Source: Mesorhizobium sp. ZC-5
GTDB lineage: Bacteria; Pseudomonadota; Alphaproteobacteria; Rhizobiales; Rhizobiaceae
Assembly (NCBI RefSeq): GCF_025753855.1
Contig: NZ_JAOWPT010000002.1
Span: forward strand, 682,001 to 746,000
DNA: 64,000 nt
Reading direction: 5' to 3'
Shown: in pieces, positions 21,565 to 30,473 of the stretch
Position numbering within the stretch: position 1 is the stretch's first letter
Layout of the letters: every line of letters starts with the position of its first letter
Notes under the pieces: model-generated
What the model saw: the letters and a program-made list of their open reading frames with translations, nothing else
What the model was told of the DNA's origin: nothing
The model's database searches: none
Program-made: the position numbers and the translations under genes

Positions 21565-21582
21565 ATAACGCATAACGTTATA
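21565..21582. promoter_or_regulatory. Probable HigA operator with a direct repeat
   Basis: ATAACGTTAT (21572-21581) is a perfect 10-bp palindrome 15 bp upstream of the higB start. On its left the half ATAACG occurs once more (21565-21570), giving closely spaced half-sites. Autorepression by the antitoxin complex is the usual arrangement; this is inference from position. Confidence 0.5.
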
Positions 21583-21741
21583 CAGCTCAAGGCATCGTTA
21601 CTTGAACCGCCTGATGCCCGATTCACGGGATTCCAGACAAGATTCGTGTGCCGGCTTTCGGTTTCTTAACGAAACAGGCGCAGAACGGCAGGGCGACGGC
21701 GGTGACCGCTTCACCTGCCGCCTCGCGCATGGGCGGGTTCG

Positions 21742-22941
21742 ATGCAGTCGATGGGCAGGCTCTACTACGTTGATGCGCTCAGGGTAGCCGCCTTCGTCAT
21801 GCTCATCTTCTACCATTCTTCGGTGGCGTTTTTCCCCGACATGTCGTGGCTCATCGAGAGCGCCGAGGGCAGCGCGTTGCTGTCGGACGTGATGAAGTTC
21901 CCGCGCGCCTGGCGCCTGGCGCTCCTGTTTTTCGTATCCGGCATGGGCACCTGGTTCGCCTTCCGCTCGAATGCCGGCTTCACCTTCCTCAAGGACCGCT
22001 TCGTACGGCTGTTCGTGCCGCTCATCTTCGCCATGTGCGTCATCATCGTGCCGCAGGTCTGGTACGAGCGCATGTACGAGGACGGCTACCACGGCTCGCT
22101 GCTCACCTTCTGGGTCACCCGCTACTTCAGCGAAGGCAAGTACCCGGAAGGCAATTTCACCTGGGCGCATATGTGGTTCGTTGCCTATCTCCTCGTCATG
22201 ACGGTGCTGTGCTATCCGATCTTCCGGATGATCATCGACCCGAAGATGCGCTGGCTGACCAGCCGCTTCGAAGCGGTCGCGCGCTCCAACGCGATCTACC
22301 TGTTCTTTCTGCTGCCGCTTGTCCTGAACCTTGCGCTGACGCCGATCTTTCCGCGCCAGACCAACGCGCTCTACAATGACGGCGCCTGGTTTGCCGTGTG
22401 GGCGTGCTGGTTCGGCTTCGGCTTCCTCGTCGCCCGCCATCACAGCGCGCTTATCGGAACGATCGTCGCCCGCCGCTGGCTGAGCGCGTCGTTCGCGCTG
22501 CTGCTGACGGTGCTGCTCTACGTCTATTCATGGAGTGCAGCCGCAGATGCATCGATCGGCAGCTATGACGACATGACGCCGCTCTACAAGGCGGCGATCT
22601 TTGCGCTGGCCTGGAGCATGATCCTCACGCTGACCGGATTCGCGGCGCTGCATCTCAACCGCAAGAGCGAGGTCCTGAGCTGGCTCAACCGCAAGATCTT
22701 CCCGCTCTACATCGTCCATCAGACGGTCATTCTCGCCGCATTGTTCTACGTCCTGCCGCTGCAGCTCAGCGTCGCGGCCAAGTACATGCTTGTGCTGTCG
22801 CTCACGCTCGGGGTTTCGCTGGTGTTCTGTGTTCTGGCGGAACGGCTGCCATGGCCACTGCGCGCGCTGGTCGGCCTGCCAGAACAGCCGATGGGCGCAC
22901 GCGACCTCGCCAAGGCACCGACACAACCGGTCCGGTTCTGA
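21742..22941 (+). CDS. Acyltransferase 3 family membrane protein (MdoC/OpgC-like)
   Basis: A 399-residue multi-span protein. The start RLYYVDALRVAAFVMLIFYHSSVAF carries the conserved Arg and His of acyltransferase-3 proteins, and about ten hydrophobic helices follow, with WAHMWFVAYLLV in the middle and YIVHQTVI near the end. Family members transfer acyl or succinyl groups onto glucans and other surface sugars. An ATG three codons on (21751) is an alternative start. The acceptor is unknown. Confidence 0.87.
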   Translation: MQSMGRLYYVDALRVAAFVMLIFYHSSVAFFPDMSWLIESAEGSALLSDVMKFPRAWRLALLFFVSGMGTWFAFRSNAGFTFLKDRFVRLFVPLIFAMCVIIVPQVWYERMYEDGYHGSLLTFWVTRYFSEGKYPEGNFTWAHMWFVAYLLVMTVLCYPIFRMIIDPKMRWLTSRFEAVARSNAIYLFFLLPLVLNLALTPIFPRQTNALYNDGAWFAVWACWFGFGFLVARHHSALIGTIVARRWLSASFALLLTVLLYVYSWSAAADASIGSYDDMTPLYKAAIFALAWSMILTLTGFAALHLNRKSEVLSWLNRKIFPLYIVHQTVILAALFYVLPLQLSVAAKYMLVLSLTLGVSLVFCVLAERLPWPLRALVGLPEQPMGARDLAKAPTQPVRF

Positions 22942-23027
22942 CACATCGTCCGCGGGCGGCTTGATCATCGTCTCGTCCTCGTCTATCAGCGCGCATCGAT
23001 TTTCGCCGCGCGGGATTCCCTTAGCCA

Positions 23028-23091
23028 CGTGATCTTGTCCGAAAAGTCTGCAACTTTTTGCTGCGCTGACCTTCGGTTCGGGATCACGCTC
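23028..23091. repeat. Degenerate copy of a rhizobial GTGATC..GATCAC repeat
   Basis: CGTGATCTTGTCCGAAAAGT opens and GGGATCACGCTCT closes an imperfect inverted element just before trpS. It matches from memory the very common rhizobial intergenic motif with GATC-containing ends around a CGAAAA..CTTTT core. It lies in the trpS leader region. Confidence 0.5.
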
Positions 23092-23122
23092 TGACGGCCC
23101 TCCACAAGCCACGAGGAACACA

Positions 23123-24190
23123 ATGTCCAGCTTCAAGCAGCTCGTCTTTTCCGGCGTCCAGCCGACCGGCAATCTCCATCTCGGCAACTATCTCGGCGCG
23201 ATCAAGAAGTTCGTCGCCCTGCAGGACAGCTACGATTGCATCTATTGCGTCGTCGACCTGCACTCGCTGACGGCCCAGCTCGTCCATGACGACCTGGAAG
23301 ACCAGACGCGGCAGATCACCGCTGCGTTCCTCGCTTCCGGCATCGACCCGAACAAGCACATCGTCTTCAACCAGAGCCGAGTGAAACAGCACGCCGAGCT
23401 TGCCTGGATCTTCAACTGCGTGGCGCGCATCGGCTGGATGAACCGCATGACGCAGTTCAAGGACAAGGCCGGCAAGGACCGCGAGAACGCCTCGCTCGGC
23501 TTGCTCGCCTATCCGAGCCTGATGGCGGCCGACATCCTGGTCTACCGGGCAACGCACGTGCCGGTCGGCGAGGACCAGAAGCAGCACCTCGAACTGACGC
23601 GCGACATCGCCCAGAAATTCAACAACGACTTCTCCGCGCGCATCGCGGCGCGTAGCCTCGGCGTCGAGATGAAGGTCGGTGACGAGACGGTCAACGGCTA
23701 TTTCCCGATCACCGAGCCGGTGATCGGGGGTCCGGCCGCGCGCATCATGTCGCTGCGCGACGGCTCGAAGAAGATGTCGAAATCCGACCCGTCCGACCTG
23801 TCGCGCATCAACCTCACGGACGACGCCGACACCATCTCGAAGAAGATCAGGAAAGCGAAGACCGACCCGGATGCCCTGCCGAGCGAGCCCGACGGCCTGG
23901 CCGGGCGGCCGGAAGCGGAAAACCTGGTCGGCATCTATGCCGGGCTTGCCGAAATCTCCAAGGAGGCCGTGTTGCAACAGTATGGCGGCCAGCAGTTTTC
24001 GGTGTTCAAGCCGGCGCTGGCCGACCTTGCCGTCGAAAAGATGGCGCCGGTTGCCGGCGAAATGCGTCGCATTTCGGCCGATACGGCCTATGTCGACGGC
24101 GTGCTGCGTAATGGCGGCGAACGCGCCGGCGTGCTCGCCGAGGCGACCATGAAGGACGTGCGCGACATCATCGGACTGCTGCAGGGCTGA
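23123..24190 (+). CDS. trpS: Tryptophanyl-tRNA synthetase
   Basis: A 355-residue class I synthetase that charges tRNA-Trp. The HIGH-like motif is [11 protein letters not shown] (14-24) and the KMSKS motif is intact ([10 protein letters not shown] near 214-223). [15 protein letters not shown] is the family's tRNA/ATP-site signature. Start ATG at 23123 follows GAGGAA. Its place after murJ is conserved in rhizobia, apart from the toxin-antitoxin and acyltransferase genes in between. Confidence 0.97.
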   Translation: MSSFKQLVFSGVQPTGNLHLGNYLGAIKKFVALQDSYDCIYCVVDLHSLTAQLVHDDLEDQTRQITAAFLASGIDPNKHIVFNQSRVKQHAELAWIFNCVARIGWMNRMTQFKDKAGKDRENASLGLLAYPSLMAADILVYRATHVPVGEDQKQHLELTRDIAQKFNNDFSARIAARSLGVEMKVGDETVNGYFPITEPVIGGPAARIMSLRDGSKKMSKSDPSDLSRINLTDDADTISKKIRKAKTDPDALPSEPDGLAGRPEAENLVGIYAGLAEISKEAVLQQYGGQQFSVFKPALADLAVEKMAPVAGEMRRISADTAYVDGVLRNGGERAGVLAEATMKDVRDIIGLLQG

Positions 24191-24272
24191 CCTGGCCCAA
24201 GGGCGGCGGCTTGCCCGCCGCCGCGGCTGGTGGCAGATTGCCGGCGAATCCTTACTCCCTCAGGGGCACTGA

Positions 24273-24764
24273 ATGGTCTCGAAACGACTGAGCCGGGAAG
24301 CCGGGCACCGGCGCAAATTCCTAGCGATCATCGACGATACGCCGGAATGCGAGCGCGCCGTCGCCTACGCCTCGCGCCGCTCCAAGTCGACCGGCGGCGT
24401 GCTGGTGCTGCTCTACGTGATCGAACCGGGCGACTTCCAGCATTGGCTGGGCGTCGAGAAGATCATGCGCGAGGAAGCCACCGCCACCGCCAATTCGGCG
24501 CTCGACAGCTATGCCGTGGCGGTGCGCGAGCAGCTCGGCATCGAGCCGGAACTGGTGGTGCGCGAGGGGCATCCGACCGAGGAAATTCACAAGCTGATCG
24601 AAGAGGACCAGGATATCGCGATCCTGGTGCTGGCCGCCGGCGCCGGCAAGGAGGGGCCGGGTCCCCTGGTTGCCTCGATCGCCGGAAAGGCGGCGGCGTT
24701 CCCCGTTCCGGTCACGGTGGTGCCGCAGAATCTGTCGGACGAGGACATCGAGAGCCTAGCGTAA
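24273..24764 (+). CDS. Universal stress protein (UspA family)
   Basis: A 163-residue single-domain Usp: FLAIIDDTPECERAVAYAS at the first strand, and ILVLAAGAGKEGPGPLVASIAGKAAAFPVPVTVVP at the nucleotide-binding loop region, which fits the ATP-binding Gx2Gx9G pattern only loosely. The family responds to starvation and oxidative stress. It lies 82 bp after trpS and before nfu, as in related genomes. Confidence 0.92.
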   Translation: MVSKRLSREAGHRRKFLAIIDDTPECERAVAYASRRSKSTGGVLVLLYVIEPGDFQHWLGVEKIMREEATATANSALDSYAVAVREQLGIEPELVVREGHPTEEIHKLIEEDQDIAILVLAAGAGKEGPGPLVASIAGKAAAFPVPVTVVPQNLSDEDIESLA

Positions 24765-24918
24765 CGACGGCTCCGGCTGGAAAGCGAGGCTTTTCGCTCC
24801 GGCCGCGGCGGATTCGATCTTGGAAACAGTGGCCGCTATTCCCACATCTGTCGCCAGACGTTAGACAGCATCACCGAACCGGCCAGCAAAGGGTTGCGCC
24901 AGCACAGGTTCAGGTCTA

Positions 24919-24935
24919 ATTAGAACTATTCTAAA
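24919..24935. promoter_or_regulatory. Putative Irr box (iron control element) before nfu
   Basis: TTAGAA-CTA-TTCTAA is a perfect 6-bp inverted repeat with a 3-base spacer, 30 bp upstream of the nfu ATG. It agrees with the rhizobial iron control element recognised by Irr (TTTAGAA..TTCTAAA type), except for one outer base on the left. Irr control would fit a gene for Fe-S cluster delivery. Confidence 0.6.
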
Positions 24936-24964
24936 GTTGGCCTCGCGAGAGGCAGGAGACGACA

Positions 24965-25540
24965 ATGTTCATCCAGACCGAGGCAACACCCAATCCCGCG
25001 ACTCTCAAGTTCCTGCCTGGCAAGGAAGTGCTGGCCGCCGGCACCGCCGACTTCCGCGATGCCGATTCAGCGCGCGAGGCTTCGCCGCTGGCCGGACGGC
25101 TGTTCGACATTCCCGGCGTGACCGGCGTGTTCTTCGGCTATGATTTCGTGACGGTGTCCAAGGACGGCCCGGACTGGCAGCACCTGAAGCCGGCGATCCT
25201 CGGCGCCATCATGGAGCATTTCATGTCCGGCGCGCCGGTGATGGGCACGGGAGCCCAGGCCGCGGCCGACGACGGCGAGACCGCCGCGGAATTCTACGCC
25301 AAGGCCGACGAAGAGATCGTGGTGACGATCAAGGAACTGCTCGACACCCGGGTTCGCCCGGCGGTGGCGCAGGACGGCGGCGACATCACCTTCCGCGGCT
25401 ACGAGAACGGTACCGTCTTCCTGCACATGAAGGGCGCCTGCGCAGGCTGTCCGTCGTCGACCGCCACGCTGAAGCACGGCATCCAGAACCTGCTTCGCCA
25501 TTTCGTGCCGGAAGTACAGCAGGTCGAACAGGTCGGCTGA
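24965..25540 (+). CDS. NifU-like Fe-S cluster carrier protein (Nfu)
   Basis: A 191-residue protein with an N-terminal Nfu_N domain (FIQTEATPNPATLKFLPG, about 1-90) and a C-terminal NifU domain (about 110-185) that contains the cluster-binding CAGCPSS. Nfu proteins hold a 4Fe-4S cluster between two subunits and deliver it to apo-enzymes. The ATG at 24965 follows GCAGGAGAC. It is convergent with the L,D-transpeptidase gene, and a strong bidirectional terminator lies between them. Confidence 0.94.
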   Translation: MFIQTEATPNPATLKFLPGKEVLAAGTADFRDADSAREASPLAGRLFDIPGVTGVFFGYDFVTVSKDGPDWQHLKPAILGAIMEHFMSGAPVMGTGAQAAADDGETAAEFYAKADEEIVVTIKELLDTRVRPAVAQDGGDITFRGYENGTVFLHMKGACAGCPSSTATLKHGIQNLLRHFVPEVQQVEQVG

Positions 25541-25550
25541 GAGGCCTCTT

Positions 25551-25723
25551 TCCTTCTCCCCTTGTGGGAGAAGGTGCCTGAGCGCAGCGAAGGCGGATGA
25601 GGGGTGCGGGCAGGATCGCTACGTCGCCCGTCCACAACACCTCAGCGCCTCTTTTCTCCCATTTACCCCTCATCCGTCTCGGCGCTGTGCGCCGATCCAC
25701 CTTCTCCCACAAGGGGAGAAGGA
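25551..25723. repeat. Paired palindromic repeat, family C copy 1
   Basis: Arms CCTTCTCCCCTTGTGGGAGA (25552-25571) and its near-complement at 25701-25722 flank about 130 bases that include a second inverted match (GCGGATGAGGGGT against ACCCCTCATCCG). It sits between convergent genes, before a separate terminator. Confidence 0.85.
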
Positions 25724-25736
25724 ACGACTCCACAAC

Positions 25737-25770
25737 AAAAAACCGGGCCTTGGAGCCCGGTTTTTTGTTT
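25737..25770. terminator. Bidirectional rho-independent terminator
   Basis: AACCGGGC, a 6-base loop and GCCCGGTT form an 8-bp stem with an A-run on the left and TTTTGTTT on the right, so it can stop transcripts from nfu (+) and from the L,D-transpeptidase gene (-). Confidence 0.88.
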
Positions 25771-25807
25771 GCGACGTCCTTGTTGCCGAGACGGCTCGCC
25801 AAAAAAG

Positions 25808-26428
25808 CTATCTGACGATCACCTTGGCGCCGATCTCGGCGCGGCTGTAGAGATCGATGATGTCCTGGTTCATCAGGCGGATGCAGCCGGACGACATCGC
25901 CTTGCCGATCGAAGCCCATTCCGGGGTGCCGTGCAGGCGGTATCCGGTGTCGCCGCCCTTGTTGTAGAGGTAGAGCGCGCGTGCGCCGAGCGCGTTGCCG
26001 AGACCCGGATCCATGCCGTTGCGATATTTGGCGAGTTCGGGCTGGCGCTTGATCATTTCCGCCGGCGGCGTCCAGACCGGCCATTCGCGCTTCGCTGCGA
26101 CGCGGGCGGTGCCCTTCCACTCGAAGCCTTCACGGCCGACACCGATGCCGTAGCGCATCGCCTTGCCGTCTTCCATGATCAGATAAAGATGCTTTTCGCC
26201 GGTGTCGACGATGATGGTGCCGGGCTTTTCGTCGCTCGGGTAGCGGACGACCTGGCGGTGGTACTTGCGGTCGACCTTGTAAATCGGGATGGCTGGAAGA
26301 CTATAACCGGCGTCGCTCCTGGCGCCGTAGTCGTTGGAGAAAAGCCGTACCGCGCCGTCGGTGCTGCAACCTGCCAGTGCAGTCGCCAGAGCCAATGCCG
26401 CCGAAATTGTCAGTGTTTTCATTCGCAT
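25808..26428 (-). CDS. L,D-transpeptidase (YkuD domain) lipoprotein
   Basis: About 206 residues. A lipoprotein signal peptide ends in the lipobox LAGCS (Cys near 21), so the protein is likely anchored in a membrane facing the periplasm. The catalytic domain has the YkuD signature: HGT near 168, and SSGCIRL with the active Cys near 184. Such enzymes make 3-3 peptidoglycan cross-links or attach proteins to peptidoglycan. ATGs at 26428 and 26422 are both possible starts. Confidence 0.92.
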   Translation of the reverse strand: MRMKTLTISAALALATALAGCSTDGAVRLFSNDYGARSDAGYSLPAIPIYKVDRKYHRQVVRYPSDEKPGTIIVDTGEKHLYLIMEDGKAMRYGIGVGREGFEWKGTARVAAKREWPVWTPPAEMIKRQPELAKYRNGMDPGLGNALGARALYLYNKGGDTGYRLHGTPEWASIGKAMSSGCIRLMNQDIIDLYSRAEIGAKVIVR

Positions 26429-26663
26429 CAAAGGATCGATCCGCCCCGCCAGTAAGGTATTCGCCCGATTCGAGCCACAATTTCATCACTATTTCTTAAG
26501 GCTTATTTCTTTTGCTTGCCAAGCGCTTCGGCCGGCATCCAGATGCGCCCGATGTGCGTAATCCCCTAGATATGGTATTTCGGCAACAGCTTCCCGCCTT
26601 CATCGCACCGATTGTTTCGGCGGCGTTTGATGACTACCTGTCCTGCAAACAGGAGATTCCGTC

Positions 26664-27092
26664 ATGAATGTCGGTGATGCGGCACGCCGCTCCGGCCTGC
26701 CGTCGAAGACCATCCGCTACTACGAGGACATCGGGCTGATCGCGCCGGCCCGCGCCGCCAACGGCTACCGCGACTATTGCGAGGACGATGTCCACCGGCT
26801 GGCATTCCTGCGCCGGGCGCGCGGGCTGGGCTTTTCCATCGACGACTGCCGCCAGTTGATGGCGCTTTACCGCGACCGCGAGCGCGCCAGCCACGACGTG
26901 CGCGAGATCGCCTCGGCCCATGTCGACGCCATCACCGACAAGATCGCCGAACTGGAATCGATGCGGGCGACGCTGCAGAAACTGATCCACGCCTGCCATG
27001 GCGACGAGCGGCCGGACTGCCCGATCCTCGAGGACATCGCGGGGAGCGCCGCGTCATCCGCGAAGCGAAACCGCGGCGTTGTCGCGAATTGA
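26664..27092 (+). CDS. cueR: CueR/HmrR-type Cu(I)-responsive MerR regulator
   Basis: A 142-residue MerR-family protein: winged-helix DNA-binding part at 1-70 (SGLPSKTIRYYEDIGLI), long dimer helix, and metal loop CHGDERPDC with Cys111 and Cys119, the same two positions as C112 and C120 of CueR. This predicts Cu(I)/Ag(I) sensing. No copper ATPase or oxidase gene is adjacent, so its target is elsewhere. ATG at 26664 follows CAGGAGA. Confidence 0.92.
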   Translation: MNVGDAARRSGLPSKTIRYYEDIGLIAPARAANGYRDYCEDDVHRLAFLRRARGLGFSIDDCRQLMALYRDRERASHDVREIASAHVDAITDKIAELESMRATLQKLIHACHGDERPDCPILEDIAGSAASSAKRNRGVVAN

Positions 27093-27134
27093 CGGAACAT
27101 TGATAGAACATCGAAATGATGGCATGGTTCGACC

Positions 27135-27635
27135 ATGCCGATCATTTCACCGATTCTCTCCAACCCTTTGGTTGACGGCAGGCAATCCGAGCGCGCCATG
27201 GTCATCCGCCGCGGCGTGCAGCGCCTGCTGCGCGAAATGGGCGCGCATGTGCTTCCCGAACTGTCGCTGGCGACCGGCCGGCGCGCCGATCTCGTCGCGC
27301 TGACCCGGCAGGGCGACATCTGGATCATCGAGATCAAGTCGTCGATCGAGGATTTTCGTGTCGACCGCAAATGGCCTGACTACCGGCTGCATTCCGACCG
27401 CTTCTTCTTCGCCACCCATCCGGAGGTGCCGGCCGGCATCTTTCCGGAAGAATGCGGCTTCATCCTGTCCGACGGCTACGGCGCCGAAATCCTGCGCGAC
27501 GCGCCTGAACACCGGATGCCGCCGGCGACCCGCAAGTCGCTGATGCTGAGGATCGCGCGGGCCGGCGCCGCCCGGCTGCTTGCCGCCGAACTGGCCGGCG
27601 TTTCGGTGCCGGCACTGGAAGGCGAGAGCGAGTAG
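27135..27635 (+). CDS. MmcB-family DNA repair protein
   Basis: A 166-residue protein. The core GRRADLVALTRQGDIWIIEIKSSIEDFRVDRKWPDY has the D-x(n)-E-x-K pattern of PD-(D/E)XK nucleases and matches MmcB, a SOS-linked protein of Caulobacter and relatives involved with the ImuABC damage-tolerance route. The gene stands alone here. Confidence 0.87.
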   Translation: MPIISPILSNPLVDGRQSERAMVIRRGVQRLLREMGAHVLPELSLATGRRADLVALTRQGDIWIIEIKSSIEDFRVDRKWPDYRLHSDRFFFATHPEVPAGIFPEECGFILSDGYGAEILRDAPEHRMPPATRKSLMLRIARAGAARLLAAELAGVSVPALEGESE

Positions 27636-27656
27636 GCGGCTGCCGCTCGCTGGCGG

Positions 27657-28477
27657 TCAACGTTTCGGGTGCTGGCGAAAGAATTCCCAGATCAGTTCGC
27701 TGGCGTTGATTTGCGCAGCCGGGTAGGAGAGCTGGCCGTTTCCGGCGCCGCCAGGCCAAGCGTGCCCCATATCTGGCAGCGTGTACACCGCGGCGGCACT
27801 GCCGTTGGCGCAATCGGCGAGCGCCAGTTCAATATCGGTGTTTTCGACAGGCGACAGCGATGCCTTGCAATCGCCCATGCTCAGCCAGTAATCCGAGCTG
27901 GTCCGGAACAGCTCATAGTATTTGTCTTTTTTGCCATGGAAGGTAATCAGCGAAACTGGATGCTGCGGCAGGCTCCGGATGGCTGGTCCATCCATTCTTC
28001 CGTCATGCCGCCGCTCACCGGGGCGATCGCAGCCAGAACACCGGGCAGCTCGGCGGCAAGCCGGTAGCTCATGTCGCCACCGTTCGAGATGCCGGTCGCG
28101 TAAATCCTGGACGGGTCGACCTTGTGCTCGGCGCTGACCTTTTCGATCAGCGACTTGATGAAGCCGACATCATCCTCCGCGCCGCAGCACATGATCGCAT
28201 TGTAGCCGCCATTGATGCCGTCGGGGTAGGCGACAATGAAACCTTCGCGTTCGCCGATCGCGGAAAATCCGCTGAGTTCCGCGATTCCGCGGCCGCTGCC
28301 CGGATAGGGATGCATGACGATGACCAGCGGCAACGGATCGCCGGAGGTTTGTTCGGGGAGGGCAAGCAGGAACGTGCGCTCCTTGCCGGCATGCATCAAG
28401 GTGCCGGCGACCTCCGCGGCTGTCGTCGATTGCGGCCAAAGCACCATACCCAGCAGGACAGCTGCGATACGGACCAT
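27657..28477 (-). pseudogene. Frameshifted PHB-depolymerase/feruloyl-esterase family hydrolase
   Basis: Two adjacent frames together make one secreted esterase. The 5' part (28477 to about 27985) has a signal peptide (VRIAAVLLGMVLW...TTAAE), PLPLVIVMHPYPGSGRG and the nucleophile motif GISNGG. The 3' part (about 27990 to 27657) has AIRSLPQHPVSLITFHGKKD and the catalytic His in MGHAWPGG. Adding a single C in the GACCAGCC run near 27984-27990 restores the full frame, so a one-base deletion (or a sequencing error) has split it. The start is 6 bp after actR, suggesting it was the tail of that operon. Confidence 0.8.
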
Positions 28478-28483
28478 CGTGGG

Positions 28484-29047
28484 CTACCTCGGCGCGCGTT
28501 TCGCCAAAATCCGCTGCAAGGTGCGGCGGTGCATGTTGAGGCGGCGCGCCGTCTCGGAAACATTGCGGTCGCACATTTCGTAGACGCGCTGAATGTGCTC
28601 CCAGCGCACGCGGTCGGCCGACATCGGGTTTTCCGGCGGCGCCATCCGTTCGCCGCCGGTCCGGGTCAGCGCGGCGTAGATGTCGTCGGCGTCGGCCGGC
28701 TTCGACAGGTAGTCGATGGCGCCGAGCTTCACCGCCGTCACCGCCGTCGCGATGTTGCCGTAGCCGGTGAGAATGACGGTGCGCGAATCCTCGCGCTTTT
28801 CGCGGATCGCCTTGACCACGTCGAGGCCGTTGCCGTCGCCGAGCCGCATGTCGACCACGGCGTAGGCCGGCGGGTTGTCGCGTGCCTTGCCGACCGCCTC
28901 TTCGACGCTTTCCGCCGTGTCGACCTGGAAGCCGCGGCCTTCCATCGCTCGCGCCAGCCGGGTGAGGAACGGCTTGTCGTCATCGACGATCAACAGCGTC
29001 GTGTCGTCGCCAAGGTCGCTGGCGGGAGTGTCGTTCTCGGCGGTCAT
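28484..29047 (-). CDS. actR: Response regulator ActR (RegA/PrrA family)
   Basis: A 187-residue regulator: receiver domain with VDDD at 21-24, phospho-acceptor Asp66 (VVDMRLGDGNGL) and Lys in LSKPADADD, then a short linker and a Fis-like helix-turn-helix at the C-terminus (VSETARRLNMHRRTLQRIL), the compact layout of RegA/PrrA/ActR. In rhizobia it controls acid tolerance, redox and nitrogen- and carbon-fixation genes. It follows actS by 64 bp. Confidence 0.94.
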   Translation of the reverse strand: MTAENDTPASDLGDDTTLLIVDDDKPFLTRLARAMEGRGFQVDTAESVEEAVGKARDNPPAYAVVDMRLGDGNGLDVVKAIREKREDSRTVILTGYGNIATAVTAVKLGAIDYLSKPADADDIYAALTRTGGERMAPPENPMSADRVRWEHIQRVYEMCDRNVSETARRLNMHRRTLQRILAKRAPR

Positions 29048-29111
29048 CGCGTATTCCGTTCCTGCTTAATTTCTGAGCATCATATAAGCCGATTAAAGCA
29101 ATAAAACCAAC

Positions 29112-30434
29112 CTACACCCTGTCGAACATGAGGTCCGGGACGGTTCCCGGATCGACGAACATCTCGCGCGGCCAGGTTACCTGCACCATGGCGCCCTTGC
29201 CGGGTTCCATCGCATTGCGGAACGACAGCGAAGCACCCGAGCGTTCGAGCAGCGTCTTGGCGATGAACAGGCCGAGGCCAAGCCCGCCGCCCGGCTCCGC
29301 GCCCTGCCGGGTCGACATGTAAGGCTCGCCGATGCGGTCGATGATTTCCGGCGGAAAACCGCGGCCGTCGTCGACCACGTCGAGCATGACGCTGGCTTCG
29401 TTCCATCGCCAGCGCACGGTGACGCTTTCGCGGGCGAAGTCGACCGCGTTTTCGACGAGGTTGCCGAGCCCGTAGATGACACCCGGGTTGCGGCGGCCGA
29501 CCGGCTCCGGGCCGGTGCGCTCCCCCGGCTCTAGCCTGATCGAGATGCCGAAATCGCGATGCGGCGCGATCACCTCCTCGATCAGCGAGGTGAGAGGCAA
29601 TTGCGCCAGGTGCACCTCGCTCTCGGTCGACAGGCTGGTCAGACGCTTCAGGATCTCGCGGCAGCGTTCGCTCTGCGTGCGCAATAACGTCACGTCCTCG
29701 TGCCAGCGCGGATCGTCGGCGAGTTCGCGCTCCATCTCCTTGGCGACCAGCGCGATGGTTGCGAGCGGCGTGCCGAGTTCGTGCGCCGCGGCGGCGGCCA
29801 GCCCGTCGAGCGCGGAGAGGTGCTGCTCGCGCTGCAGCACCAGTTCGGTGGCGGCGAGCGCGTTGGCGAGCATGCGCGCCTCTTCCGCCACCCGCCAGGC
29901 ATAGATGCCGGTGAAGGCGATGCTCGACACGACTGCCACCCACATGCCGGAGACATAAACGAAGGGCATCGGCAGTTCGGTGCCGGAAAACCACGGCAGC
30001 GGCAAATGGTAGAGGACCAGCAGCGTCGCCATGGCAATGACCAGCGTGCCGAGGAAGATGGTCATGCGCAGCGGCAGCGACGTCGCCGAGACGACGACCG
30101 GCACGATCATCAGCAGGGAGAAAGGGTTGGTCAGGCCGCCGGTCAGGAACAAAAGCCCGGCGAGCTGGATGGCGTCGAACACCATGATGCCAAGCGCCGC
30201 GAACGGCCGCAGCCGGTGCGTGGCCGGGTAGCGGAAGGCGAGGAACAGGTTGAGCCAGGCCGAAAGCGCGATCAGCGCGAAGCAGATCGACACCGGCAGC
30301 GGAAAGTCGAAGCCGTAGGCGACGATGAGCACCGCCGCGCTCTGGCCGATGATCGCCAGCCACCGCAGCTTGATCAGCGTGTTGAGGCGCAGCCGGTGGC
30401 TCTGTTGCGGGTCGGACGTTCGGAGTTCGAGCAT
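29112..30434 (-). CDS. actS: Sensor histidine kinase ActS (RegB/PrrB family)
   Basis: About 440 residues from the ATG at 30434. Six hydrophobic helices occupy about 23-180 and contain the quinone-site motif GGLTNPF (99-105). The kinase core follows with the H-box AAAAHELGTPLATI (His219), the redox-box Cys in SERCREILKRL (Cys258), and N/G boxes ending in GGGLGLGLFIAKTLLERSG. These are the RegB hallmarks, so the kinase probably senses redox state. It is the partner of the downstream actR. Confidence 0.94.
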   Translation of the reverse strand: MLELRTSDPQQSHRLRLNTLIKLRWLAIIGQSAAVLIVAYGFDFPLPVSICFALIALSAWLNLFLAFRYPATHRLRPFAALGIMVFDAIQLAGLLFLTGGLTNPFSLLMIVPVVVSATSLPLRMTIFLGTLVIAMATLLVLYHLPLPWFSGTELPMPFVYVSGMWVAVVSSIAFTGIYAWRVAEEARMLANALAATELVLQREQHLSALDGLAAAAAHELGTPLATIALVAKEMERELADDPRWHEDVTLLRTQSERCREILKRLTSLSTESEVHLAQLPLTSLIEEVIAPHRDFGISIRLEPGERTGPEPVGRRNPGVIYGLGNLVENAVDFARESVTVRWRWNEASVMLDVVDDGRGFPPEIIDRIGEPYMSTRQGAEPGGGLGLGLFIAKTLLERSGASLSFRNAMEPGKGAMVQVTWPREMFVDPGTVPDLMFDRV

Positions 30435-30473
30435 GATCGATTTATGCGCCGACGTTGCGCCTTGCGCCAAGCG

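Noticed and set aside
22942-23122. A tRNA or small RNA gene before trpS
   Set aside because: No cloverleaf or terminator could be traced; only a degenerate rhizobial repeat is visible.
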